Shown here: in pieces, positions 51,393 to 60,528 of the stretch
Position numbering within the stretch: the first letter of the stretch is position 1
Layout of the letters: every line of letters starts with the position of its first letter
From: Burkholderiaceae bacterium
GTDB taxonomy: Bacteria; Pseudomonadota; Gammaproteobacteria; Burkholderiales; Burkholderiaceae_E
Direction of reading: 5' to 3'
NCBI GenBank assembly: GCA_021463505.1
Contig: JAJTYR010000006.1
Location: 1-64,000 of the forward strand
DNA length: 64,000 nucleotides
Notes under the pieces: generated by a model
Told to the model about the DNA's origin: nothing
What the model saw: only the letters and a program-made list of their open reading frames with translations
The model's database searches: none
Made by a program: the position numbers and the translations under genes

Positions 51393-51971
51393 ATGATCGG
51401 CCGACTGCACGGAACCCTGCTCGACAAGCGCCCACCGACCCTGCTCGTCGACGTCGGCGGCGTCGGCTACGAGATCGACGTGCCGATGAGCACCTTCTAC
51501 GACCTGCCCACGGCAGGCGAGCGCGTCACGCTGCTGGTGCAGCAGGTGGTGCGCGAAGACGCGCTCCTGCTCTACGGTTTCCTGCGCGCCGACGAGCGCG
51601 ACGCGTTCCGCCAGCTGATCCGCATCCCGGGCGTGGGTCCGCGCACCGCGCTGGCGGTACTCTCGGGCATGTCGGTGAGCGACCTCGCGCAGTCGGTGGC
51701 GATGCAGGAATCAGGACGGTTGCAGAAGGTGCCGGGCATCGGCCGGAAGACTGCCGAACGGCTGCTGCTCGAACTGAAGGGCAAGCTCGCACCCGAGGTC
51801 GGCGGCGCCGGGCGCGCCGCCGAGGCCGAGGCGGGCATCGACGTGCTGCACGCGCTGCTCGCACTCGGCTACTCCGAGCGCGAGGCCACCGCCGCAATCC
51901 GCCAGCTGCCGCCCGGCACGGCGGTCTCCGATGGCATCAGGCAGGCACTCAAGCTGCTGGCGAAGTCATGA
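51393..51971 (+). CDS. ruvA: Holliday junction helicase subunit RuvA
   Basis: A 192-residue junction-binding protein. An OB fold ([28 protein letters not shown]) is followed by two helix-hairpin-helix motifs ([36 protein letters not shown]) and a C-terminal domain contacting RuvB. It overlaps ruvB by ATGA. Confidence 0.97.
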   Translation: MIGRLHGTLLDKRPPTLLVDVGGVGYEIDVPMSTFYDLPTAGERVTLLVQQVVREDALLLYGFLRADERDAFRQLIRIPGVGPRTALAVLSGMSVSDLAQSVAMQESGRLQKVPGIGRKTAERLLLELKGKLAPEVGGAGRAAEAEAGIDVLHALLALGYSEREATAAIRQLPPGTAVSDGIRQALKLLAKS

Positions 51972-53044
51972 TCGAGCACGACCGCCTGATCGCGGCTGCC
52001 CCGGAGTCGCCGGCCGAAGAGGCGGTCGAGCGGGCACTGCGCCCCCGCAATCTCGCCGACTACGTCGGCCAGGCAAAGATCCGCGAGCAGCTCGGGATCT
52101 TCATCGCGGCCGCGCGCGGCCGCAGCGAAGCGCTCGACCATCTGCTGCTGTTCGGTCCGCCCGGCCTGGGCAAGACCACGCTCGCACACATCGTCGCGAC
52201 CGAAATGGGCGTGAACCTGCGCCAGACCTCGGGCCCGGTGCTCGAGCGCCCGGGCGACCTCGCCGCGATCCTCACGAACCTCGATCGCAACGACGTGCTG
52301 TTCATCGACGAGATCCACCGGCTGTCGCCGGTCATCGAGGAGATCCTCTACCCGGCGCTCGAAGACTTCCAGATCGACATCATGATCGGCGAGGGGCCGG
52401 CGGCACGCTCGATCAAGCTGGACCTGCAGCCGTTCACGCTGATCGGCGCGACCACCCGTGCCGGGATGCTCACCAACCCGCTGCGCGACCGCTTCGGCAT
52501 CGTCGCGCGGCTCGAGTTCTACGACGTCGCGGATCTCGCCCGCATCGTCGCGCGCTCGGCGCAACTGCTGGGCGCACCCACCAGCGAGGACGGCGCGCGC
52601 GAGATCGCGCGGCGCTCGCGCGGCACGCCACGCATCGCCAACCGGTTGCTGCGGCGGGTGCGCGACTATGCCGAGGTGAAGGCCCGGGGCCACATCGACG
52701 CGGCGGTGGCCGATGCGGCGCTGCGCATGCTCGATGTCGACGCGCTGGGCTTCGACGTGATGGACCGCAAGCTGCTGCAGGCGGTGGTCGAGAGATTCGC
52801 CGGCGGCCCGGTGGGCCTGGACAACCTCGCCGCCGCGATCGGCGAGGAACGCGACACCATCGAGGACGTGCTCGAGCCGTACCTGATCCAGCAGGGATTC
52901 CTGCAGCGTACGCCGCGCGGGCGCCTGGCCACCGCGGCCGCCTGGCGTCACTTCGGCCTGGCCATGCCGGGCGGCCCCGAGCCGGGATTGTGGCCTGGGC
53001 AGGGGACCGAAGGCACCGATGCAGCCAGCGGCGCGGATCGGTGA
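51968..53044 (+). CDS. ruvB: Holliday junction branch-migration ATPase RuvB
   Basis: A 358-residue AAA+ motor. Walker A is [12 protein letters not shown], Walker [11 protein letters not shown], sensor [18 protein letters not shown], and a winged helix closes the protein. The last 25 residues beyond the usual end are Gly/Pro-rich and variable. Confidence 0.97.
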   Translation: MIEHDRLIAAAPESPAEEAVERALRPRNLADYVGQAKIREQLGIFIAAARGRSEALDHLLLFGPPGLGKTTLAHIVATEMGVNLRQTSGPVLERPGDLAAILTNLDRNDVLFIDEIHRLSPVIEEILYPALEDFQIDIMIGEGPAARSIKLDLQPFTLIGATTRAGMLTNPLRDRFGIVARLEFYDVADLARIVARSAQLLGAPTSEDGAREIARRSRGTPRIANRLLRRVRDYAEVKARGHIDAAVADAALRMLDVDALGFDVMDRKLLQAVVERFAGGPVGLDNLAAAIGEERDTIEDVLEPYLIQQGFLQRTPRGRLATAAAWRHFGLAMPGGPEPGLWPGQGTEGTDAASGADR

Positions 53045-53125
53045 CATCGCTTCGGACAGGGTCCCCCCCTGCACCGATGCGGCAGCGACACGGGGTCGCG
53101 GAGCGCTCATTGCTAGAATCCGCCG

Positions 53126-53653
53126 GTGACTGCACCCGCTGCCGCGAGCCCGAAGCCGCACGCCACGGTCGCCGGCGCGCCGCCCAGGGCCGCGGCGCTG
53201 CGCGCCGGTGCCGCAGGCGGCGCACCGGCCTTCTCGGTCCCGGTGCGCGTGTACTACGAAGACACCGACGCCGGGGGCATCGTCTACTACGCCAACTGGC
53301 TGCGTTATTTCGAGCGCGCGCGCACCGACTGGCTGCGCGCACTGGGTGCCGCACACACCCGACTTGCCGACGAGTCCGGCCTCGTTTTCGTGGTGCGCGA
53401 CATCGCGGTCGACTACCACCGCCCGGCCCGGCTCGACGACCTGCTGCAGGTCGAGGTGCGATTGCTCGAGGCGCGGCGCGCCACGTGGACGCTGTGGCAG
53501 TGCGCGCGCCTCGACGGGCATCCCGCAGCGCTGGTCACGGCCACCGTGCGCATCGCCGCGGTGCGGCGCGACGACGGCCGCCCGGCGGGCATCCCACGCT
53601 GGCTCTCCGCGCGGGTCGCGGCACCCCTCCCCCAATCCCCAGTCTGCGGGTGA
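53126..53653 (+). CDS. ybgC: Tol-Pal-associated acyl-CoA thioesterase YbgC
   Basis: A 175-residue hot-dog thioesterase, first gene of the Tol-Pal operon. The catalytic block YYEDTDAGGIVYYANWLRYFERAR is complete. About 37 Ala/Pro-rich residues precede the domain, unusual for YbgC. The GTG at 53126 is only six bases after TAGAAT (53114-53119); if that is the -10 box, translation would be leaderless. Confidence 0.9.
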   Translation: MTAPAAASPKPHATVAGAPPRAAALRAGAAGGAPAFSVPVRVYYEDTDAGGIVYYANWLRYFERARTDWLRALGAAHTRLADESGLVFVVRDIAVDYHRPARLDDLLQVEVRLLEARRATWTLWQCARLDGHPAALVTATVRIAAVRRDDGRPAGIPRWLSARVAAPLPQSPVCG

Positions 53654-53660
53654 ACGGCGA

Positions 53661-54332
53661 ATGAACAGCGAACTGTCGATCGTCTCGATGATCGCCAACG
53701 CCAGCGTGCTGGTGCAACTGGTGATGGCGCTGCTGATGCTGATCTCGCTCGGGTCCTGGACCGTGATCTTCCGCAAGTGGTTCGCGATCCGCGCAGCGCG
53801 CTTCGCCACCGACCGCTTCGAGTCCGAGTTCTGGAAGGATCGCGACCTCGGCACCCTCTATCAGCAGGTGCGCAACGACCGGCACGACCACGGCTCACTG
53901 GCGCGGATCTTCGAGTCGGGCATGGGAGAGTTCCTGAAGACCCGCCAGCAAAAGCCCGGCGACATCAATGCGATGCTCGACGGCTCGCGCCGGGCGATGC
54001 GCGCCGCCTACCAGCGCGAGATGGATGCGCTCGAATCGAGTCTGGCGTTCCTGGCATCGGCCGGTTCGGTCAGCCCGTACATCGGCCTGTTCGGCACCGT
54101 CTGGGGAATCATGAACTCGTTTCGCGGGCTGGCGAACGTGCACCAGGCAACGCTGGCGTCGGTGGCGCCGGGGATCGCCGAGGCGCTGGTGGCCACCGCG
54201 ATCGGCCTGTTCGCCGCCATCCCCGCCGTGGTCGCCTACAACCGTTTCGCCTACGACATGGACCGTCTGTCGACCCGTTTCGACAGTTTCATCGACGAAT
54301 TCTCCAATATCCTGCAAAGGCAGGCGCACTGA
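53661..54332 (+). CDS. tolQ: Tol-Pal system protein TolQ
   Basis: A 223-residue inner-membrane proton-channel subunit with three membrane helices (about 13-33, 130-150 and 162-185) and the conserved ASAGSVSPYIGLFGTVWGIM block. With TolR it uses the proton gradient to drive TolA. It is eight bases from ybgC and shares TGATG with tolR. Confidence 0.96.
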   Translation: MNSELSIVSMIANASVLVQLVMALLMLISLGSWTVIFRKWFAIRAARFATDRFESEFWKDRDLGTLYQQVRNDRHDHGSLARIFESGMGEFLKTRQQKPGDINAMLDGSRRAMRAAYQREMDALESSLAFLASAGSVSPYIGLFGTVWGIMNSFRGLANVHQATLASVAPGIAEALVATAIGLFAAIPAVVAYNRFAYDMDRLSTRFDSFIDEFSNILQRQAH

Positions 54333-54775
54333 TGGCTGTCGCGGCCCCCCGTTCGCGCTCCGGCGGCCGTGGCCGCAAGCTGGTCAACGAAATCAACGTG
54401 GTGCCCTACATCGACGTGATGCTGGTGCTGCTGGTGATCTTCATGGTGACCGCACCGCTGCTGCCACCGGCCGCCATCGACCTGCCGCGCGCCGGCCGTG
54501 GCAACACGCGCCCCGACCAGTACATCGAGGTGCAGGTGCGCGCCGCCGGCGACATCCGGGTGCGCGGCGTGAACACCGGCGACCCGTCCGAACGCCGCGT
54601 GGGCCGCGGCGACCTGGCCGGTGCGATCGGGCAATTGCGTGGCGACAATGCGCAGCTGGCCGTGGTGATCAGCGGCGACCGCTCGGTACGATACGAGGCA
54701 ATCATCGACGTCATGAGCGAACTGCAGAAATTGAACGTCGGCCGCATCGCACTGATGGTCAAGCCCGCCAGCTGA
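54332..54775 (+). CDS. tolR: Tol-Pal system protein TolR
   Basis: A 147-residue ExbD/TolR protein. One membrane helix near 25-45 (VVPYIDVMLVLLVIFMVTAPLL) holds the essential channel aspartate; a periplasmic domain follows. It overlaps tolQ by one base. Confidence 0.96.
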   Translation: MAVAAPRSRSGGRGRKLVNEINVVPYIDVMLVLLVIFMVTAPLLPPAAIDLPRAGRGNTRPDQYIEVQVRAAGDIRVRGVNTGDPSERRVGRGDLAGAIGQLRGDNAQLAVVISGDRSVRYEAIIDVMSELQKLNVGRIALMVKPAS

Positions 54776-54790
54776 ACCCGCAACCCCTGC

Positions 54791-55840
54791 ATGCGCGCCC
54801 TGATGTCCGTGGACCCTGCTGCCAGCCCGCCCCCGGCGATGCCACGTTCGGGCGGCGCGGGGCCGGTGCGCAAGCCGCCGAAACCAAAGGGGCGCGGGCG
54901 CGCGTTCGCCCTGGCGCTGATCGTGCACGGCCTGCTGCTGCTGATGCTGTTCGTCGGCATTCGCTGGCAGACGCAGAAGCCCGCACCGGTGGCCGCCGAA
55001 ATGTGGACACCCGCAACGCCGGTAGAACCACAGCCCCGGCCCGTGGCCCCCCCCGCCCCCGAACCGCCGACCCCACCGCCGCAGCCGGTGGCACGCACAC
55101 CCGAGCCCGCGCCGCCGGTCGAAAAGCCCGACATCGTGCTCGAACAGCAGCGCAGGGCGCGCGAGGAAGCGGCGCGTCGCGAGGAGGAGGCGCGCCGGCA
55201 GGCCGAGATCCGCCGCAAGGAAGACGAGACGCGCAGGGCGGCCGAGGAGAAGGCGCGGCGCGAACGTGAACTGGCCGAGAGGCGCGAAGCCGAGGCCAGG
55301 GCGAAGCGCGAGGCCGAAGCAAAGGCGAAGCGCGAAGCCGAGGCGCAGGCGAAGCGCGACGCCGAAGAAAAGGAGAAGGCCCGACGCGAAGCGGCCGAGA
55401 AGGAAAAGCGCGAAGCGCAGGAGAAAGCGCGTCGCGAGCAGGAGGAGAAGCAACGCCAGGCCTGGCTCGACCGGCTGCGCGCGTCGGCCGGCGCACCTGC
55501 CGAAGGTGCGGCCAGCGGCGGCACCCCGGGTGCGCCGGGTGCCGCCGGCGGCAGCGGCACCGACAGCGGTTATGTCGCGCGCCTGTCGGCGCTGATCCGC
55601 TCGAACACCGTGTACCAGATACCGGCCGAACTCGCCGGCAACCCGAAGGCGGTGTTTCTCGTGAAGGTGGCGCCCGATTGCACGATCACGTCGGTGAAAC
55701 TGCGCCGCTCGAGCGGCATCGCGGCATGGGACGAGGCGGCCGAGCGCGGCATCCAGCGTTCGTCGCCACTGCCGCGGCAACGCGACGGCAGTTGCCCGCC
55801 CGAACTCGAGATCGCCCGCGGCCCGAAGGACGACCGATGA
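54791..55840 (+). CDS. tolA: Cell envelope protein TolA
   Basis: A 349-residue protein linking the inner membrane motor to Pal. A membrane helix lies near 38-57, then a Pro-rich segment, a long Ala/Lys/Glu/Arg coiled-coil (about 115-235), a Gly/Ala linker and a C-terminal globular domain (SALIRSNTVYQIPAELAGNP, VKLRRSSGIAAWDEAAERGI). An ATG four codons in is an alternative start. Confidence 0.95.
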   Translation: MRALMSVDPAASPPPAMPRSGGAGPVRKPPKPKGRGRAFALALIVHGLLLLMLFVGIRWQTQKPAPVAAEMWTPATPVEPQPRPVAPPAPEPPTPPPQPVARTPEPAPPVEKPDIVLEQQRRAREEAARREEEARRQAEIRRKEDETRRAAEEKARRERELAERREAEARAKREAEAKAKREAEAQAKRDAEEKEKARREAAEKEKREAQEKARREQEEKQRQAWLDRLRASAGAPAEGAASGGTPGAPGAAGGSGTDSGYVARLSALIRSNTVYQIPAELAGNPKAVFLVKVAPDCTITSVKLRRSSGIAAWDEAAERGIQRSSPLPRQRDGSCPPELEIARGPKDDR

Positions 55841-55931
55841 CGCGCGCGACCCGGCGCACGACACCGCCATGCGGCGCGAGCTTCGTTGCACGCATCGCTA
55901 TAATCCCCGATTGGCCGTCGCGAGGAGTTTC

Positions 55932-57194
55932 ATGAGGAGACTGTTCCTGGCGCTGTGTCTCGCGCTGGTCCTGCCCAGCGGGCACGCCCAGATGCGCATC
56001 GACGTTTCCGGGGTGGGCGCCACCCAGTACCCGATCGCCATCGCCAGTTTCGCCACCGACGGCCGCGTCCCGCAGGATGTCGCCAGCGTGGTCCGCGGCG
56101 ACCTCTCCCGCAGCGGCGCCTTTCGCGTCATCGATCCGCAGGCGACGCTGTCCGACACCGCGTCGATCAACTTCCCCGACCTGCGCGCGCGCGGCGTCGA
56201 TTCGGTGCTCGCCGGCTCGGTGGCGCGTCTCGCCGACGGGCGCTACGACATCCGCTTCCGCCTGAGCGACGCAGTGCGCCAGAGCACGATCGGCGGCGAG
56301 TCGCTGGTGGTGAGCGAGGCCGACCTGCGCTACGGCGCGCACCGCGTCGCCGACTGGGTCTACGAGAAGATCACCGGCGAGAAGGGCATCTTCTCGACAC
56401 GCATCGCGTTCGTCTCGAAACAGGGCAATCGCTACCGGCTCAACGTCGCCGACTGGGACGGCGAGAACGTGGTGTCGCCGCTGACCTCACCCGAACCGGT
56501 CATCTCGCCATCGTGGTCGGCCGACGGCACGCGCCTGGCCTACGTGTCGTTCGAGCTGAAAAAGCCGGTCGTCTACGTGCACACGCTCACCACCGGCCAG
56601 CGCAAGGCGGTGGCCAACTTCAAGGGCAGCAACAGCGCACCCGCCTGGTCACCCGACGGCCGCACGCTGGCCGTGGCGCTCACGCAGGACGGGCTGTCGC
56701 AGATCTACCTGATCGGCTCGGACGGCTCGGGTCCGCCGCGCCGGCTCACGAGTTCCGCCGGCATCGACACCGAGCCGGTGTTCGCACCCGACGGCAAGAG
56801 CATCTATTTCACGTCCGACCGTGGTGGCTCGCCGCAGATCTACCGCATCCCGGTCGGCGGGGGCGACGCCACGCGGATCACCTTCGGCTCTTCGTACAAC
56901 GTCAGCCCACGCATCAGCCCCGACGGCAAGACGCTCGCCTTCCTCACGCGGCGCGAAGGCCGCTTCCTCGTGGCAGTGCGCGACCTCGCCGGCGGTGGCG
57001 AGACACTGCTTTCCGAGTCCGGGCGCGAGGAGTCACCGAGTTTCGCGCCGAACGGACGCTGGGTCATGTACGCCACGCAGGCCGGCGGACGCGACTCGCT
57101 GGTCGCGGTCAGCATCGACGGACGGGTGCGACAGCGGCTGAGTTCGAACGCCGGCGACATCCGGGAACCCACCTGGGGTCCCTTCGCGAAGTGA
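55932..57194 (+). CDS. tolB: Tol-Pal system translocation protein TolB
   Basis: A 420-residue periplasmic protein. A signal peptide (about 1-20) precedes the TolB N-domain and a six-bladed propeller with repeated WSPDG, FAPDG, ISPDG and FAPNG turns, ending WGPFAK. It binds Pal. The ATG at 55932 was chosen with CGAGGAG upstream. A -10-like TATAAT lies at 55899-55904, so an internal promoter is possible. Confidence 0.96.
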   Translation: MRRLFLALCLALVLPSGHAQMRIDVSGVGATQYPIAIASFATDGRVPQDVASVVRGDLSRSGAFRVIDPQATLSDTASINFPDLRARGVDSVLAGSVARLADGRYDIRFRLSDAVRQSTIGGESLVVSEADLRYGAHRVADWVYEKITGEKGIFSTRIAFVSKQGNRYRLNVADWDGENVVSPLTSPEPVISPSWSADGTRLAYVSFELKKPVVYVHTLTTGQRKAVANFKGSNSAPAWSPDGRTLAVALTQDGLSQIYLIGSDGSGPPRRLTSSAGIDTEPVFAPDGKSIYFTSDRGGSPQIYRIPVGGGDATRITFGSSYNVSPRISPDGKTLAFLTRREGRFLVAVRDLAGGGETLLSESGREESPSFAPNGRWVMYATQAGGRDSLVAVSIDGRVRQRLSSNAGDIREPTWGPFAK

Positions 57195-57244
57195 CCGCGA
57201 AGCGGACTCCCGCAACCACGTACCGTCAACACGAAGAGGGCACA

Positions 57245-57799
57245 ATGAAACCGACGATCCGACTTGTCCTGGCAGCCGCCACGGCGACGCTGCTGGCCGC
57301 CTGCGCCTCCGGCGTGAAACTGGAGGACGAGGCCGGCAGCATGCGCGGTGCAGCGCCGATCGAGAGCCGCAACGGCGCCGGCGGCGCGGCAGCGGCCGGC
57401 ACCAGCGGGCGCGCGGTCGAGCAGGTGTCGGTGGGCGCCACCGATCCGCTCAACGATCCGAACAGCCCGCTGGCCAGGCGCAGCATCTACTTCGACTTCG
57501 ACAGTTTCGTGATCAAGGACGAGTTCCGCGGCACCGTCGAGGCGCATTCACGCTACCTGCTCGGCCACAACACGAAGCGCGTCGTCATCCAGGGCAACAC
57601 CGACGAACGCGGCAGCCGCGAGTACAACCTCGCGCTCGGCCAGAAGCGCGCCGAGGCGGTGCGCCGGGCGATGTCGGCGCTCGGCGTGCCCGACCGGCAG
57701 ATGGAGGCGGTGAGTTTCGGCGAAGAGCGCCCGCGCGCCACGGGCGCCGACGAGGCGTCGTACGCCGAAAACCGTCGCGCCGACCTCGTCTACCAGTAA
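57245..57799 (+). CDS. pal: Peptidoglycan-associated lipoprotein Pal
   Basis: A 184-residue outer-membrane lipoprotein with lipobox LAAC (Cys20), a Gly/Ala linker and an OmpA-type peptidoglycan-binding domain (IYFDFDSFVI, QGNTDERGSREYNLALGQKRA). It anchors the outer membrane and is the end point of the Tol machine. Confidence 0.97.
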   Translation: MKPTIRLVLAAATATLLAACASGVKLEDEAGSMRGAAPIESRNGAGGAAAAGTSGRAVEQVSVGATDPLNDPNSPLARRSIYFDFDSFVIKDEFRGTVEAHSRYLLGHNTKRVVIQGNTDERGSREYNLALGQKRAEAVRRAMSALGVPDRQMEAVSFGEERPRATGADEASYAENRRADLVYQ

Positions 57800-57811
57800 G
57801 CGGGGCACGCA

Positions 57812-58597
57812 ATGATCGGGCACCGCGCGCTCCGCGCGTTCTGCGTCGCCGCCGGCCTGCTGTCGGTGGCGCCGGGGGCGCACGCGCTGTTCGAAGACGA
57901 CGAGGCGCGGCGCGCGATCCTCGACGTCCGGGGCCGCGTGCAGGTGCTGCAGCAGCAGACCAACGAGAAGCTCGACGAACTCGCGCGGCGCGTCGAGCGG
58001 CTCGAGCAGGGCTCGCGCGGGCAGCTCGAATTGCAGTCGCAGCTCGATGCGCTACGCCAGGAGATCGCGCGCCTGCGCGGCCAGCTCGAAGTGCAGACCC
58101 ACGAACTGGCCACGCTGCAGCGCCAGATGCGCGACCAGTTGGCGACGGTCGACACGCGCATCAAGCGCTTCGAGCCGGTCACCACGCAGCTCGACGGCCG
58201 TACCGTCACCGTCGACCAGTCCGAGCAGCGTTCGTTCGAGGCCGCACTCGCGCTGTTCCGCAACGGCGACTTCCGCGGCGCACTCACCGCGTTCCAGCTG
58301 TTCCAGGGCCAGTACCCCGACAGCCCCTACATGCCGGGCGCGCTGTTCTGGATCGGCAGCAGCCAGTTCGCGCTGAAAGACTACAAGGGCGCAATTGCCA
58401 GCCACCAGGCACTGATCGCGAAGTACCCCGACAACCCGCGTGTCCCCGACGCGCTGCTCAATCTCGGCTACGCGCAGGCCGAGAGCGGCGACCGACGCGC
58501 CGCGCGCAGCACGCTCGAATCGGTGATCGCGAAGTACCCGCAGAGCCAGGCTGCACCGCTGGCGAAGGATCGCCTGGCCAGGCTGCCGGCGCGCTGA
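57812..58597 (+). CDS. cpoB: Cell division coordinator CpoB (YbgF)
   Basis: A 261-residue periplasmic protein. A signal peptide ends near AHA-LF (residue 26), a coiled-coil runs about 35-100, and TPRs fill 135-261 ([39 protein letters not shown]). It links Tol to PBP1B-driven septal peptidoglycan synthesis. It follows pal by 12 bp. Confidence 0.95.
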   Translation: MIGHRALRAFCVAAGLLSVAPGAHALFEDDEARRAILDVRGRVQVLQQQTNEKLDELARRVERLEQGSRGQLELQSQLDALRQEIARLRGQLEVQTHELATLQRQMRDQLATVDTRIKRFEPVTTQLDGRTVTVDQSEQRSFEAALALFRNGDFRGALTAFQLFQGQYPDSPYMPGALFWIGSSQFALKDYKGAIASHQALIAKYPDNPRVPDALLNLGYAQAESGDRRAARSTLESVIAKYPQSQAAPLAKDRLARLPAR

Positions 58598-58613
58598 TGC
58601 GCGCCGCCCGCTG

Positions 58614-59285
58614 ATGCGCGCCGTCGTCCTGCTCTCGGGCGGACTCGACTCGGCCACCGTGCTGGCGCTGGCCCGCGAGCAGGGCCGCGAATGCCACGCA
58701 CTGTCGCTGCGCTACGGGCAGCGCCACGCCGCCGAACTGCGCGCCGCGCGCCGCATCGCGGCCGCGCTGGGCGTGACACACCACGAGATCGTCGACCTCG
58801 ATCTGTCACGCTTCGGCGGTTCCGCACTCACCGACGCCTCCATCGCCGTGCCGGAAGGCCCGGGCCATCCCGACGCGATCCCGGTGACCTACGTGCCGGC
58901 GCGCAACACGATCATGCTGGCGATCGCACTGGGCTGGGCCGAAGTGCTCGGCGCCGGCGAAATCCACTTCGGCGCCAACGCAGTCGACTACTCCGGCTAC
59001 CCCGACTGCCGCCCCGAGTACGTGGCCGCGTTCGAGCGGATGGCCAGCCTCGCAACGAAGGCCGGCGTCGAGGGGCGGCCGATCCGCGTGTGCACGCCGA
59101 TCATCGAGCTGCCGAAGGCAGCGATCATCGGCGAAGGCATCCGCATGGGCCTCGACTACTCGATGACGGTGTCGTGCTATCAGGCCGACGACGAAGGCCG
59201 TGCCTGTGGCCGCTGCGACGCCTGCCGGATCCGGCGCGAGGGATTCGTGGCAGCGGCGGTGGAGGATCCGACGCGATACCGGTGA
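58614..59285 (+). CDS. queC: 7-cyano-7-deazaguanine synthase QueC
   Basis: A 223-residue enzyme of queuosine synthesis. The ATP-pyrophosphatase loop [14 protein letters not shown] is at residues 5-18 and the zinc site [20 protein letters not shown] near the end. It follows the Tol-Pal operon by 16 bp, a common arrangement, but queE, often between cpoB and queC, is absent here. Confidence 0.96.
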   Translation: MRAVVLLSGGLDSATVLALAREQGRECHALSLRYGQRHAAELRAARRIAAALGVTHHEIVDLDLSRFGGSALTDASIAVPEGPGHPDAIPVTYVPARNTIMLAIALGWAEVLGAGEIHFGANAVDYSGYPDCRPEYVAAFERMASLATKAGVEGRPIRVCTPIIELPKAAIIGEGIRMGLDYSMTVSCYQADDEGRACGRCDACRIRREGFVAAAVEDPTRYR

Positions 59286-59351
59286 CGACGCGGGTGATCG
59301 CGCGCGTGACGGCACGCCCGGCTGCGGCGCTCCCGACGGCGGCCGTGCATG

Positions 59352-59750
59352 TCAGTGCCGCTCACGCTGATACCGGAGTGCCAGGACCATGACCGTATCG
59401 GACGCCGTGTCGTGGCGGTACAGCGCCACGTATCCGCGGTGCCCGCGCGAAATCCGAAGCACGCGCAAACCTGCCTCGACGGGTCGACCGATCATCGGAT
59501 GCTGCTTCGGTATCTGCAAGGCGCTGGAGATCAGCGGAACCGTGGCTGCGGCATCCACGGCAGATTGCTGGAGACAAGAAGCAACGACCCGCCCCAAATC
59601 GCGTCGACGCTCCGCCAGCGCGGTGTGGCGCTCGATGGCTTCGAGCATGAACGCATGAGACGACTTGCCCGCCTCGGCGGCGACCCGCCCGATGCGGGCC
59701 TTCAGCGCTTCGGTGAGCTTCAGCGTGGTGGTCACGGACGTTGCAGACAT
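59352..59750 (-). CDS. RHH antitoxin fused in frame to ParE/RelE-like toxin
   Basis: A 132-residue frame. Residues 1-50 are a CopG/ribbon-helix-helix antitoxin N-terminus (VTTTLKLTEALKARI... AGKSSHAFMLEAIERHTALAERRRD). From about 51 the sequence continues as a ParE/RelE-family toxin (DAAATVPLISSAL, HPMIGRPVEAGLR, GYVALYRHDTASDTVMVLALRYQRE), lacking only its first strand. Normally these are two adjacent genes; here a deletion seems to have joined antitoxin front and toxin body in one frame. It may be dead debris or a fused protein; the intact frame leaves both open. No Shine-Dalgarno is obvious. Confidence 0.7.
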   Translation of the reverse strand: MSATSVTTTLKLTEALKARIGRVAAEAGKSSHAFMLEAIERHTALAERRRDLGRVVASCLQQSAVDAAATVPLISSALQIPKQHPMIGRPVEAGLRVLRISRGHRGYVALYRHDTASDTVMVLALRYQRERH

Positions 59751-59866
59751 TTTCGGAAACGTGATGGAGGAGCACCGAAGCAGCACCACGACCCCTCGAT
59801 CGTCAACCTCGCCTCCGTCCGCGGCGGCCAGCTTCATCGGCTCGGGGAGTCTTGTCGGCTGGTGGT

Positions 59867-59895
59867 TTGACCCGTCTCGAGGTCGATACTAAAAT
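59867..59895 (+). promoter_or_regulatory. Promoter of tRNA-Lys
   Basis: TTGACC at 59867-59872 and TAAAAT at 59890-59895 are 17 bp apart, placing the transcript start about ten bases before the tRNA. Confidence 0.8.
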
Positions 59896-59912
59896 GACGA
59901 GCTTCGCAAAAT

Positions 59913-59988
59913 GGGTCGTTAGCTCAGCTGGTAGAGCAGCGGACTTTTAATCCGTTGGTCACTGGTTCGAATCCAGTACGGCCTACCA
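59913..59988 (+). tRNA. tRNA-Lys (TTT)
   Basis: A 76-base cloverleaf with encoded CCA. The D-arm is GCTCAGCTGGTAGAGC, the anticodon loop CTTTTAA places TTT at 59946-59948, and the T-arm reads CTGGTTCGAATCCAG. The acceptor stem (GGGTCGT with ACGGCCT) contains two G:U pairs, the outermost G1:U72 and U4:G69, weaker than the usual perfect stem. Confidence 0.95.
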
Positions 59989-59990
59989 AT

Positions 59991-60010
59991 ACATCCAGGG
60001 ACATCCAGGG
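59991..60010 (+). repeat. 10-bp tandem duplication next to tRNA-Lys
   Basis: ACATCCAGGG occurs twice in a row, beginning two bases after the tRNA CCA end. It may mark slippage or an old insertion junction. No integrase gene is seen, so an attachment site is not claimed. Confidence 0.7.
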
Positions 60011-60207
60011 GGAGTGGCGACTTCGGGCCGCCGACCCCTTTGTCCTTCGACGCGCCGTGTGGCCGCCATCGGGTTGCAGTGCATTGGCAAAGCCGCGTCT
60101 GGCACGACCGCGGCGCCGACGACGTATCGCTCCCTCTCTCGTGAACCATCCTGGCCGGCGGGCGTCACGGATCCTGGCCGGTGGATGTGCGGTTCGGTCC
60201 TGCTCGA

Positions 60208-60417
60208 TCACCTGGTCTTGCGCCCGGCCGGCGAAGGCGCCGGCAGCGTCCCGAGGCTCGGATTGGCCCTGGGCGAGAGCACCCGGTGCATGCTCTCGCG
60301 GGGAATGCCGGCACACGAAGCGACGTTCGCCATGCCGCTGGCCTCGGCGAACGGTGGATCCTCGCGCAGCAGTTCGATGACGGCTGCATCGTGCTGGCGG
60401 GATGCGTGCCGGTTCAC
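60208..60417 (-). pseudogene. Internally deleted HigA-like antitoxin
   Basis: A 69-residue frame with GTG start and a strong ribosome-binding site (AAGGAGGA on the reverse strand). The start (SRQHDAAVIELLREDPPFAEA) and the helix-turn-helix (GMANVASCAGIPRESMHRVLSPRANPSLGTL) match the COG3636-type addiction antidote family, but about 25-30 residues between them are missing and the last residues no longer fit, suggesting an in-frame deletion plus a shifted tail. The GTG overlaps the stop of the upstream toxin remnant, as in intact higBA pairs. Confidence 0.65.
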
Positions 60418-60509
60418 GGTCGGTTCCTCCTTGGCCAGCCGTGCCAGTACGCCACGGCGGTGTCGCTGTCGGCCCGCTGCCGGCGCTTGTCCCGGTCCAC
60501 CGTGCGCAG
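60414..60509 (-). pseudogene. HigB-like toxin C-terminal remnant
   Basis: Thirty-one codons ending at the TGA that overlaps the HigA-like GTG read DRDKRRQRADSDTAVAYWHGW, recognisable as the tail of RelE/HigB toxins (GGDK-RQ--DI--A--Y-). No start or upstream toxin body is found in this frame, so it is a fragment. Position and overlap support the reading. Confidence 0.5.
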
Positions 60510-60528
60510 CGGCGCGGCCGCGCCGACT

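Noticed and set aside
59913..60010. Phage or island attachment site at tRNA-Lys
   Set aside because: No integrase gene or second copy of the tRNA 3' end is visible; only a 10-bp tandem duplication is seen.
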